NCBI RefSeq assembly: GCF_002127325.2
Contig: NC_035448.2
Span: 123,113,422-123,177,421 of the forward strand
DNA length: 64,000 bases
Reading direction: 5' to 3'
Origin: Helianthus annuus
Taxonomy: Eukaryota > Streptophyta > Magnoliopsida > Asterales > Asteraceae
Shown piece by piece: positions 33,757-44,300 of this stretch. A program made the translations under genes and the position numbers. A model generated the notes under the pieces. It ran no database searches. It was given only the letters and a program-made list of their open reading frames with translations, and had not been told where the DNA came from. Position 1 is the first letter of the stretch. The number at the start of each line of letters is the position of its first letter.

Positions 33757-34210
33757 TCTAGGATCGTTTTACCGACCGAAACGAGTCGTTCAGAGGCATT
33801 CTACTCAATATGAAAGGCGGAAACAGACATATTAAGTTTGATTCAGCAAGATATTCACTTTAAATGTCTTTCTGATTGATTTGACAAAGTTTTACAGCGA
33901 AACGACACTTCGGCAGCACTTCGACTCCGGAAACACACATACAAGAATAATTCAAACGAAATTACATCACCACTATTTATAGGCAGCTTAATTTCGCATG
34001 AAAATGGCTCATGCGAAATTACATCTCATGCGGAATTAGGTTTTCAAGCGGAATTGTAATTCCACACGAAATTACAAAGTAATTTCGTGCGAAATTACCA
34101 GATCCCACTTCATGCGAAATTACGTAATTTGTCATGACTTCTCGAATTTCGTGCCCTGATCTATAACAAGACTCGATACAAGACAAAGTCGATAGACGTA
34201 TGCACCAACA
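33757..34210 (-). mobile_element. Solo LTR of the element F (Copia-type) family
   Basis: 454 bp flanked by AGCCA (33752-33756 and 34211-34215). In minus orientation it starts TGTTGGTGCATACG and ends ACGATCCTAGA, matching F's LTR start (TGTTGGTGCACTACATC) and end (GCCTCTGAACGACTCG...ACGATCCTACA). The terminal CA has become GA. The middle carries many inverted copies of an AATTTCGCATGA-like word (34000-34140). No interior remains, so it is the product of LTR-LTR recombination. Confidence 0.82.
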
Positions 34211-34215
34211 AGCCA

Positions 34216-35546
34216 TCTAGATCCACTAAATTCATCTCTGTGATGAAAACTGCAAGTTGTATAAGAAAAGGGTCATTAGTGTATTTGATTTCCATAATCA
34301 CTAATACTAAAGGAAAAGAACTAAAAGACATTCCAGTAGTTTCTTAGTTTTCAGATGTATTCCCAGAAGAGTTACCAGGACTACCGCCGGACAGAGAAGT
34401 TGAATTCAGAATTCACCTGCTACCAGGAACAGCACCGATTGCCAAAGCACCTTACCGATTGGCACCCGCAGAAATGCAGGAACTGAAGAAACAATTAGAT
34501 GAATTGTTGGAGAAATGATTCATACAGCCAAGCTCATCGCCATCGGGAGCGCCGATACTGTTCGTCAAAAAGAAGGACGGATCAATGCGTATGTGCATTG
34601 AGTACCGTGAATTGAACAAGGTCACGATTAAGAATCGGTACCCATTACCAAGGATCGATGATCTGTTCGATCAACTTCAAGGAGCTCGATTTTTCTCTAA
34701 AATCGATTTAAGTTCAGGATATCATCAATTAAAGGTACAGGAAGAGGACATTCCTAAAACCGCATTTAGAACAAGGTATGGCCATTATGAATTTACTGTC
34801 ATGCCATTTGGTTTAACCAATGCCCCAGCTGTATTTATGGACGTGATGAACCGAATATGTAAGCCATATTTGGATAAGTTCATAATCGTTTTTACTGATG
34901 ATATTCTCATTTACTCTAAGACTAAGGAAGAACATGCACAGCATCTGCACGCACTTCTAAGTTTATTAAGGAAGGAAAAGCTTTATGCTAAGTTTTCAAA
35001 GTGCGAGTTTTTGTTAGAACAGGTACAGTTTCTTGGACATTTAGTCGACCATGAAGGAATTCATGTGGATCCAACAAAGATCAAGGCAATTACCAAATGG
35101 AAAACCCCTAAATCACCAACCGAGGTTAGAAGTTTCTTAGGATTGGCCGGTTATTATAGAAGATTTATTCGAGATTTTTCTAGAATAGCCATTCCCTTAA
35201 CCAAGTTAACCTGTAAATCTATCAAGTTTGAATGGGGACCAAAACAAGAAGAAACCTTTAGAATCCTTAAGCAAAGATTAACTAACGCACCCATACTAGC
35301 GTTACCAGAAGGAACTGAAGACTTTGTAGTCTATTGTGACGCTTCTAAGTTAGGTTATGGATGTGTGTTGATGACTTGATGCAACGTCAAAAGGTTATAG
35401 CTTACGCCTCTAGACAACTTAAGAATCATGAAGAGATTTATTCAACCCATGATTTGGAATTAGGAGCTATAATTTTTGCCCTTAAAATTTGGAGGCATTA
35501 CCTTTATGGTAGTAAGTTTACCATATTCACAGATCATAAGAGTTGA
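34216..35546 (+). pseudogene. pol: Element C reverse transcriptase and RNase H
   Basis: Entry segment [20 protein letters not shown], then [40 protein letters not shown] and [20 protein letters not shown]. The catalytic YxDD box reads [10 protein letters not shown], a V/I to T change beside the two Asp residues. RNase H follows ([16 protein letters not shown], then [26 protein letters not shown]). In-frame stops near 34346, 34516, 35377 and 35544 and a frameshift near 35375 inactivate it. Confidence 0.9.
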
Positions 35547-37155
35547 AGGTATGTTTTCGGGCAAAAATAGCTAAATATGAGACAAAGACGCTGGATTGAG
35601 ATACTTAGTGATTATGATTGTAATATCCAGTATCATGCAGGGAAAGCCAATGTAGTGGCTGATGCTTTAAGCCGGAAGTATCACGAAAAGCCAAAAAGGG
35701 TACGTTCTCTTAAATTAAATCTACAAGTAGAGTTAAATGAACAGATTAGAAAAGCACAAGAATCAGTAATCAAGGAAGATACTGAAAAATTAAAAGGAAT
35801 GATTAAGGAATTAGAACAAGGAACAGATGGAATTTGGAGATTCCATAAAAAAGAGAATGTGGATACCTAAATTAGGAAACCTACGTCATCGTATATTAGA
35901 AGAAGTCCATAAGTCTAAGTATACGATGCATCCAGGAAGTGATAAGATGTATCAGGATTTAAGAAAGAATTTCTGGTGGATAGGAATGAAAAAGGACATA
36001 GCAGCCTATGTTTCTAAATGTTTAACTTATTCCTAAGTTAAAGTTGAACATCAGAAACCCTCAGGATTGCTGCAACAACTAGAGATGCTAGTTTGGAAAT
36101 GGGAATTGATAACAATGGATTTTGTTACCATATTACCCAAAACAAGGAAAGGTAATGATATAATCTGGGTGATTGTAGATAGGCTAACCAAGTCAGCTCA
36201 TTTTCTACCAATGAAGGAAACTTTCAGTATGGAACAGTTAGCTAAATTATATGTAAATGAAATACTTTCATTACATGGAATTCCTTTATCTATTGTTTCT
36301 GACAGAGATAGTCATTTTACCTCTCATTTTTGGGCAAGTTTCCAAAAGGCAATGGGAACCAAGCTAAATCTAAGCACAACCTATCATCCTCAAACGAACG
36401 GACAAAACGAAAGGACAATTCAGACAATGGAAGACATGCTTAGAGCTTGTGTAATTGATTCCAGAGGTAATTGGGACGATCACTTACCGTTAATAGAATT
36501 TTCTTATAATAACAGTTATCACACAAGTATCAATGTTGCACCATTCGTAGCACTTTATGGACGAAAGTGCAGAACCCCAGTCTGTTGGGCAGAAATTGGG
36601 GAAAAGCAACTATCTGGACCTGAGATAGTACAGGAGACCACCGACAAGATCATTCAAGTCAAGGAACGCCTAAAAGCAGCACGTGATAGACAGAAAAGCT
36701 ATGCTGACAACAGGCGGAAACCATTGGAATTTCAAGTAGGAGATAAAGTATTATTAAAAGTCTCTCCTTGGAAATGAGTAGTAAGATTCATAAAAAGGGG
36801 AAAGCTAAGTCCCAGGTATGTTGGACCTTTTGATATTATTAGAAGAATAGGACCTGTAGCCTATCAGCTAAAACTGCCAGAGGAAATGGCAGGAATACAT
36901 GATATATTTCATGTGTCTAATCTCAAGAAATGCTTAGCTGATAAATCACTAGTAGTGCCTCTTCAAGATATAGAGGTAAATGAACAACTCAAAGTTTGTA
37001 GAAAGGCCTCTACAGATTGAAGACATGAAGGTTAAGAATCTCAAGGTAAGAGATTAGTTCTGGTCAAAGTAAAATGGGACTCCCAGAGAGGACCAGAATA
37101 TACATGGGAACTTGAATCAGAAATGCAAAAGAAATATCCACACTTGTTCCAGTAG
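35547..37155 (+). pseudogene. pol: Element C integrase with chromodomain-type tail
   Basis: It begins with the end of RNase H ([34 protein letters not shown]). The zinc-binding segment is at 35880-36035 ([36 protein letters not shown]). The core from 36067 has [33 protein letters not shown] and [15 protein letters not shown] stop at 36775 interrupts the GPY/F module ([20 protein letters not shown]). The tail ends [20 protein letters not shown]. Stops near 35867, 36034 and 37017 confirm decay. Confidence 0.9.
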
Positions 37156-37179
37156 ATCTCGAGGACGAGCTCTAAAACA

Positions 37180-37191
37180 AGGTGGGGAGGA
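37180..37191 (+). other. Element C polypurine tract
   Basis: AGGTGGGGAGGA directly precedes the 3' LTR of C. The same position relative to the chromodomain end is used in D. Confidence 0.75.
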
Positions 37192-38543
37192 TATAACAAC
37201 CCTAAATTAAAACCGACACCCTCGGAATATTTTTCCGACACCCTAAAAATATTTAAAATATCCCAATATGTCCTAAAATATACCCCATACGTGAAAACGG
37301 ACCTACCTTTAATATTATTAAAATTAATTAAAAATCAAATTTTTGGGGCTCTTGTAGGGCGCGTAAGCCACCCCTTGAGCCTACGCGGGCCGCGGGAGAT
37401 CAGAAACGAGGCAGCACCCGGTGTTGACACGTGTCAGACGCGTGTTGAACCTACATGTGTGACCCGGATCAGCTACGCCTAGACCCCCTACTACGCGGGC
37501 CGCGTAAGCCTTAAGCTTATCTTACGCGAGCCGCGAGAGAAGCTGAAGAGTCACCTATAAATAGATGGCATCGGCCTTCAGTCCAGAATTGCACCATTTT
37601 TCTTTCTCTCTCGAAATTCTGAAGATTTAACATTATACCCGGGTATAATACCCCCTAAATAACGAGGTTCTGCTCCGTTGTAAGTATCATAACCCCTGGA
37701 TACGTATTAGATACTGTGCCCGATTGATCTAGGGTTTCGTAACGGCTGTCGTGGTTCTGCCCGACGTAGTCGTTGGAATGTCGTCTCGGGGAGGGTATTA
37801 CAAATGTTAAAATGGGTTATTATACTAACACGTGTGCATTTGTGTAATTTATAGATTGTCACCAGGAAACCCTAAAGGATAATCTAAGACAGCAATGTGA
37901 GTAATCTCCTTTTTGTAAATTGTTTTTACAAAACCTCACACAATTAATTATATATTAAACAGTTATTAAGTATTTGTAAGGATACAATTATCGTCGGTAT
38001 GTTGGGGTTTTGTATACAAAATTTGTTACTGCCTTGCGAGGGGTAACATTTCCACAAGTCGGGTTTGACAGTACCGTGGGTGGTAATTGGTATGACTTGG
38101 AAACAAATGTAATTGCGAGACCGCCCTCAATACTGTACAATGGTTTTTATTAAAACTTGATTAAACTGGGATTCACTCACCAGTATTTCCCACTGACAAA
38201 ATAATTTTAAAGGCGTCTCAGGTAACAAAATGTTAAAGCCAATTAGAAGCCAGCTGGACAGCACTGAAGGCTTGGAAAAGTGGCAATAAAGTTACCTAAA
38301 AATAAATAGATGTTTTTATTAAATAAAATAGGGTGTATCCCTATGACAACGTGTATACTTAAAACTTGGGTTTTATCCCATGTGTTTAACATTATGAAAG
38401 CGTGGTATTTTACTCTGATAAAATATTTCCTAACTACAATCCTGATGTAAATTCCGCTGCCAAATTAGATAAAAACAAGATACCATCGAAACTGGTCGCG
38501 GCCGCCCGTTCCCGTATTTGTATGGGGGACGGGGGTTGCGACA
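37192..38543 (+). repeat. Element C 3' LTR
   Basis: 1352 bp from TATAACAACCCTAAATT (an expected TG decayed to TA) to GGGGGTTGCGACA. A TATA box (CTATAAATA) is at 37556-37564. GC-rich repeated words (GGCGCGTAAGCC, CTACGCGGGCCGCG, CTTACGCGAGCCGCGAG) lie upstream at 37358-37540. It shares the start TAACAACCC and the block ATTCACTCACCAGTATTTCC...CTGACAAAAT with the solo LTR at 55212-56917, so the two belong to related families. Confidence 0.87.
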
Positions 38544-38737
38544 GCTAGTTTCTTCTTCCTTCCTCTTTTCCAATCCAGAATTCTCTTTCTTTTCTTCGGT
38601 GGTGTTTTTGCTTGTGCTTGGAAAGCCATTGGTTAATCAGCCTTGGCTTGGTATCCGGATTAACTTTTAGTTGTCTCCATATCTGTTGGATTAATAGATA
38701 TGTTTTGGAATGCATCTGCTAAGTCTCTATCGCTCAT
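38544..38737 (-). pseudogene. gag: Element E gag start, truncated by element C
   Basis: On the minus strand a Met at 38737 begins MSDRDLADAFQNISINPTDM, followed by a stop after about 26 residues and then a lysine-rich stretch. Position just after the leader is where gag should start. It is too short to classify, and the identification rests on context. Confidence 0.5.
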
Positions 38738-38885
38738 GTTGTTAGTCAAAAACAATGAAAACACGAACTCCGAAAATCGAATATATAATATTTGATTAGT
38801 ATCACAGATTTCACATAAGCATTTAATCAAATTCCTAACTACTAAATTTAAGTATTTTCACAATACTTAATTAGCTTAAACCAGT

Positions 38886-38898
38886 GGCACTGATACCA
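38886..38898 (-). other. Element E primer-binding site
   Basis: The minus strand reads TGGTATCAGTGCC, a variant of the initiator tRNA-Met PBS (one change, A to T, in CAGAGC), five bases inside the LTR. It marks this LTR as the 5' LTR of a minus-strand element. Confidence 0.82.
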
Positions 38899-38903
38899 CC
38901 TTC

Positions 38904-40178
38904 TGTCACGGCCCCCGACCCATACCCCGGTTCGGGAGCCGCGAGGCAGACACGAGTGGTGCCGGTGTTTATTAATTTCGCAGCGGAAAATCATCAGGAC
39001 CGGCTGTCAGGAAAATTTTCAGAGTTTCAGACACCGATATTTTCATTTCATAAACTGTGGGTGAAAACCCCGTATTTACATATAGGATTTTCACGGGGAT
39101 AAATCCTTGATAAGAAAAACACGTTTTATTCATGTTTACATAGCCACTTATTTAAGCTGAAGTGCTTCACGACACTTTTCTTCACTTCATAGTAAATCAA
39201 CTGAAACGCGTTTTAAAAACATTTTGTCAGCGAAAAATACTAGTGAGTTCATTCAGTTGTAAAAACACATTTGTTATAATTTACAGCATTACGGGTTTTT
39301 ACATTTGTTTATATCTAAAAATTACTCAAAGCAGTATTGCGACTGAGGCCAACCCCTATGCTCGTGGTCATATTACTATTGGCTAACTCGCGTCCAATAG
39401 TAATGTAACAATAGATAAGTATCGTATACAAATCCCCACATACAGGCAGAAATTTCAGAATACAAAAACTTAATCACTGTAAGTATAACTGAAAAACATT
39501 TAGAGTTTTGCAAAGCATTTTGATAAAAGAGAATGACTCACATTGCAGATTTAAGTTGACAGTATTGGCCTATTGGTTTAATGCTTGTATACCTAATTAA
39601 ACATACAATGCACACGTATTAGTGTATTAACTCAATTCAACTTTAACGATAATCACGAGATCAAAACCCACAACGAATGACAAAGTATAGTATTATACCG
39701 GCAGCACTTAAACATCCGTTGGATCGGTTTCAATCGATCGGATACAGTACCGTATCAGTGATTAGAGTTATTACCCTGATAACGGGGTAGAGTTTCGGTG
39801 CGTCGGGAATATCAGGTAGACAGCAGAATATCTCAGAGAAAGAACAAAAGTTGTGAGCGAGGGAAAATGGATGAATCTCTCTCAATTTATAGCTGTAGAA
39901 GTACCTCGTCGCGTCGCGCGAACGAAATGGCACAACCCCTTCGCGTAGCGCGAAGGGCCTAGTCTAGGGCGTAGGTAGCGTGAGTCACCACGTAGGCATG
40001 CCACGTGTCCCCTGTCGCCTCACAGATCGGTCGCGTCACACGACCAGATTATGTTATGACTGTCGCGTAGCGCGACGTGGTCAACATGCAATATTTCTCG
40101 TTTTACGTGCTGGTTCTAGTTGTGCGTGTTTGGAGTTTCGGTTATGAGTCGTTAAGGTCTTTTTCGATGGTTGTTACA
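38904..40178 (-). repeat. Element E 5' LTR
   Basis: 1275 bp, TGTCACGGCCCCCGACC to GATGGTTGTTACA on the plus strand (TGTAACAACC...GTGACA in element sense). A minus-strand TATA box (TATAAAT) is at 39885-39891. Repeated CGCGTAGCGCGA-like words occur at 39907-40070, upstream of that box in element sense. Confidence 0.83.
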
Positions 40179-41257
40179 TGCTTTGACTTTGCAAGTCCAA
40201 TGAGTTGCATTCAGTTTTAGACTGATAAATTCTAATGATTTAAAACCATATAAAAAAACTACACTAAACTAAAGTTTTTATTCATTTTTGTTAACTAAGA
40301 GGAGTCAAGGTCCAAGTGATGGCACATTGTGAGTGGCTCATCACCCGTGGAACACTGCCGCCACTCATGGTGACCACGCGTGGTGGTGACAACGCGTGAA
40401 AAAATTGAAAGTTACCGTTGAGGTTGGGATTGTTTAAGTAGAGATTGGATCTTAATGGAATTGATTGTGCTGACTGACCCATGGCGGCTGCTGCAAACTG
40501 CCTTCGATTCCAGTCGGTTGTAGACACAAGGAAGACGATGGAATTTGAGGATTAGGGTTTTTTGCTTGAGGAAATATGAATCGAGTCATGGGCCGTTGCA
40601 GGCCCAACGTATAAAATTGGTTTCAAAATTAAGATAGATTTGGGCTCCACTCAGTTAATATAATATTTATTTAAATGAAATTGTTATTGTTAATTTATTA
40701 TTTAAAAAATTCCATCACTAGTAGTGGGCAGCCCCACTAAAATCAATCACTAGTGATGAAATGAAGTTTGGTGATGTGACGGAAGCTGGTTGGGTGTGGT
40801 GAGTGATGAAAAGTGAAGCACCCCCACCCCTAATACCACCTAATTCTTTAGAGTGGAAGTTACTTTGTTTGACTTTTTAAAGTCAAAATGATGAAAAATC
40901 TGCTTGATCGGAGTTGAATTTGGATCTACCCATTCCTGACCTCAAAGTTTTTATGAAATCTGACCTAAAATCTGAAAGCAAAAAAAACCAAGTTGATTTG
41001 ATCGGTTCGGATATTTTCCCTCCTCAAATGGTTTATAACCCGAACTGGTTTGACTCCATAATGAAAAAAAACCGATTCGGCTTAGGAACCAGACCAGTTG
41101 ATAAAAAAAATCCGGTTTGTACACCTCACTCTGATCACCCTTTTGTTTATGAGCTTCTAAACCCAATGGGCTAAGAAGCCCAGTTAAATTACCGAACCGG
41201 GTTCAGCCTACGTAAGGAAACCGGGCCCGGCAGAATGATGAACCGTATGCGACGAAT
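40179..41257. other. Intergenic region upstream of the 41390 gene, with a possible Harbinger-like remnant
   Basis: Positions 40290-40840 hold a short minus-strand open frame (40291-40527) and a stretch with CATCACTAGTAGTGGG, ATCACTAGTGATGAAATG and GTGGTGAGTGATGAAAAGTG words, in the style of PIF/Harbinger element ends. I find no terminal inverted repeat pair or duplication to prove it. Positions 40860-41257 look unique, with no recognised feature. Confidence 0.35.
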
Positions 41258-41268
41258 CCCAACGGCTA
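41258..41268 (+). promoter_or_regulatory. Mitosis-specific activator (MSA) motif 1
   Basis: CCCAACGGCTA fits the plant MSA consensus YCYAACGGYYA at all 11 positions, 122 bp before the ATG. MSA elements are bound by three-repeat MYB factors and drive G2/M transcription. Confidence 0.72.
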
Positions 41269-41320
41269 GTTTCGTCAAGTTCAAAACTCAATCAGATCTC
41301 ACACACAACTCTAACAAACA

Positions 41321-41331
41321 TCCAACGGCTA
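41321..41331 (+). promoter_or_regulatory. Mitosis-specific activator (MSA) motif 2
   Basis: TCCAACGGCTA is a second exact fit to YCYAACGGYYA, 59 bp before the ATG and in the same orientation as the first. Two exact copies 63 bp apart near a start are unlikely by chance. Confidence 0.74.
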
Positions 41332-41332
41332 C

Positions 41333-41369
41333 CTCTCTCTCTCTCTCTCTCTCTCTACTCTCTCTCTAC
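41333..41369 (+). repeat. CT-rich microsatellite in the 5' leader
   Basis: A run of CT dinucleotides broken once by CTA. Pyrimidine-rich tracts near transcription starts (Y patches) are common in plant core promoters. No good TATA box is visible nearby. Confidence 0.8.
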
Positions 41370-41389
41370 ATCTCAATTGTGTCTGAAAA

Positions 41390-44300
41390 ATGGAGGATCA
41401 AACGCTTCATCCGGTGCTGGAACTGATCGACAGCAGCTCGATTGATGAAACCGAAGTTAATCCAGAAGAATCGGAGGTGAAAAATGAAGAGGTTACGATG
41501 GAGGTTGGGGACGAAGACGATGAGGAGTTTTATGAGCGGATTGAAGCTCCTAAGTTTGTCGATTTTACGAAACCCTACACCGTTCGTACTGATGATTGCT
41601 ACTGGTTCTGCTCTAGGGTTGGTATGTTGATTTGAATATTTCAGTTTATTATCTTTCTTTTCATGTGGAAATTGGAAGTGATTGTTTAGTTAGGGTTTTA
41701 CTTTATGTGTGTTTTTAGACTTTAGCTAATTTAGCTGAATCAGGTACTTAAAATTAGGATGTATTGTAGTTGTTAATTCAGGTTATTTATCAATGGTGAA
41801 TTGAAATTTTAGAAAAATTTAGAACATGTATTCTAGTAGTAGATTAGTGTTATTAATTTTTATTTTTGAGTAGCTAACTCACACTCCACTAAACCTACTC
41901 ATAAATAGGGGTGTAAACGAGAGCCAGGCTACTTGAGATCGGCTAGAAAAAAACTCTAAACGAAGCTCGCCGAGCCCAAGCCCGAGCATAGAAATAAGCT
42001 TGTTTAGTAAACGAGCTCGAACCTGAGGTTTGCTTATCGAGCTCGAACCAGCTCGCTAGCCTAAATGGCTAAATGAGCCCGTTATTTATATAAAATTTAA
42101 ACTCATATATAAAATATATATGTATTTAAATAATAATTAATAAATATTATTCATAAAAACATGAAAAATAACCAAATTTACAAGTTGGAATTCAGATTTG
42201 GTTCTTGTACGTTCAATTTACATGATCTAAATTGTGCTCAGGGTGTGACCGAAAGCACGAGGAGGAGATAAACCCCGAAGAAATCTCTAAAAACTTTGTT
42301 CTTAGGGTGAGTGTATAATGTTTATCCTTCTATTGCAATAACAATGTGATCAAAAATTCAAATCTAATAATGAACTATAAATGTGCTTATAAATTTCCAA
42401 TAGGTTATGGCAGCAAGAAGTCCCAACATCAAGCTTAGGAGAGCATTAAATAAAGAACACTCCAGGTACATACTTGAAGACAATTAATCATCTTCTTAGT
42501 AACCGAAAAAAAAAAACCTTAATCAAATACTAAGTTGCTAACACTTCATATTTTTGTGCTGTAGTATAAAATGTCCACTTTCGGCTCCTGCAAAACCATC
42601 CAAGCCCAGGATACCGCGGTTAGCCACGGTTCCTTCTTTGAATTCTCAAAAAAATGGTGACCCACAAAGCAAAATTGGTTCGTGTTTAAAAGCTGGTTCC
42701 ACACGGGCCACCCCAGTGGCGAAATCGAGGCAAGTTGCTGCGAAATATATGACAACACCAAGGAACAAAGTGTGTCATCCGAATCCGAACTCTTTTAGAA
42801 GTGTTCAGAATCCAAAAGCAACGACTGTCGATGTGGCTAAAAGTCGGACGGTAGCAAAGGCTCTTGTTTTTCACTCTCCGAAGAAGGCCATAGTTCTTAA
42901 AAAGTCTGTTGAGTCGCATACACCGTTAAGAAAGATTTGTGAAGGGATGAAGAGGCTTGGGATAGCAAGTCAAAAAAAGACATTAAAGGGTAGCGTAAGT
43001 AAGCCGAAGAAACCGGACACCGAAGATTCTTTAAGAAGACAGTTGAAGACTTGCAGGAGTGAGAAAAAGTCAAAGGATTTGGCACCTTCAAAGTCAAAGA
43101 CTCAGAACAAGAAGCCACAAACTGACAAATTTCACTCTTTGCATGAGCAAGCGGCTGATGTGAAACCGAGTGATGAAATCAATGATTTGTCGATTATAGA
43201 AGATAAAGAGAACACAGTAAGTGCTGAAGATAATCTAAATGAAGTGAAGGCAGGATTTGAAAGTGAGCAGATAGATGACGGTAAAGAAAATGCTTTAAAT
43301 CCCCATGAAACTTCGGAAACTTCAGATTCGCATGCTTCGAAAGCTGAAATCAATGATTTGTCGAATATAGAAGATAAAGAGAACATGGTAAGTGCTGAAG
43401 ATCATTCAAACGAAGTGGATGTAGGATTTGTAAGTGAGCAGATAGACGACGGTAAAGAAAATGCGTTAAATCCTCAAGATAATAACAGGTATGAAGTTGG
43501 TTAATCTTAAAATTCAAAAATTCATGTAATGTTACTTTCTTACTAATAATACTTATGGACACAGATCTAACAACCAGCGATTGGATGATAACATTCTCAG
43601 CAAGGAGATACATAAAAAGAACAAGGTTAGATATATTTTTTTCGTGAAATATATCCTTTTTAAATAGCTGCATGCATCAGCCTTTTTATTTTCCGGTTGC
43701 TTATAACTTAAAGCCATGTAGGTTGTTCAAACTGCCGGTCCTGGCGTTATGAAATGCAAAAAACCGAAGCCTACAAGCATCAAGCCTTTTAGGCTAAGAA
43801 CTGATGTAAGAACTTGTTATTGCAGTTCATAATTGACGACTTTTTTGGCTTCCAAAACATCGATGATAAGTTATTGTTTTCTTTTAGGAAAGAGGGATCC
43901 TAAAGGAAGCTATTCTAGAGAAAAAGCTTCATAATCCAGCTCCTAAAAAAGAGATTGCAAAAGATACAAGTGTAATAAAGAGAACATATCGCGTTCCGGT
44001 GAGTATTTCTCAGACATCAATTAAACAAAACTATGATGTTATACGACTTTTGTTCATATTTTACCGTTTGTGCTTTCAGAAAGACGAAAAGTTTTCTACC
44101 AACTGTGGAAAAGAATCAGGCCCCGATACTGCACGAAGACGCCCCGAATCAACACAGCAAAGAGCCATGACCAGCTTAAAGACAAGATCTCAACGGTAAC
44201 CTTTTGCCAATGGTCTCAATATGTAACAATGACGTTTTGTCTGTAACAAAAACTAGAGTTTGGTGATTAAAAAATATTTTAAAGATATTAAAAAATAAAA

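Larger units (their letters stand above)
16848..38543 (+). mobile_element. Element C: chromovirus-type Ty3/Gypsy retrotransposon, host of A, D and a solo Copia LTR
   Basis: The plus-strand order is gag (17076-17508, resuming at 32615), zinc knuckle, protease, reverse transcriptase, RNase H, integrase with chromodomain-like end, PPT and 3' LTR (37192-38543). D interrupts gag and is flanked by AAAAA duplications. A solo Copia LTR interrupts the region after protease and is flanked by AGCCA. The 5' LTR is not seen: element A occupies that side. The coding region has several stops and frameshifts, so the element is dead. It is inserted in the gag start of element E. Confidence 0.85.
38544..40178 (-). 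mobile_element. Element E: Ty3/Gypsy element, 5' end only, outermost of the nest
   Basis: The right part of a minus-strand element: 5' LTR (38904-40178), PBS and the first residues of gag, cut at 38544 by C's LTR. The rest lies beyond the left edge of the window, behind C and everything nested in it. Its right LTR borders gene-proximal unique sequence at 40179. Confidence 0.78.

Noticed and set aside
40291..40527. A 78-residue minus-strand open frame as a gene
   Set aside because: It has no downstream exon or domain that I recognise and lies within a probable transposon remnant. It is noted only within the intergenic description.
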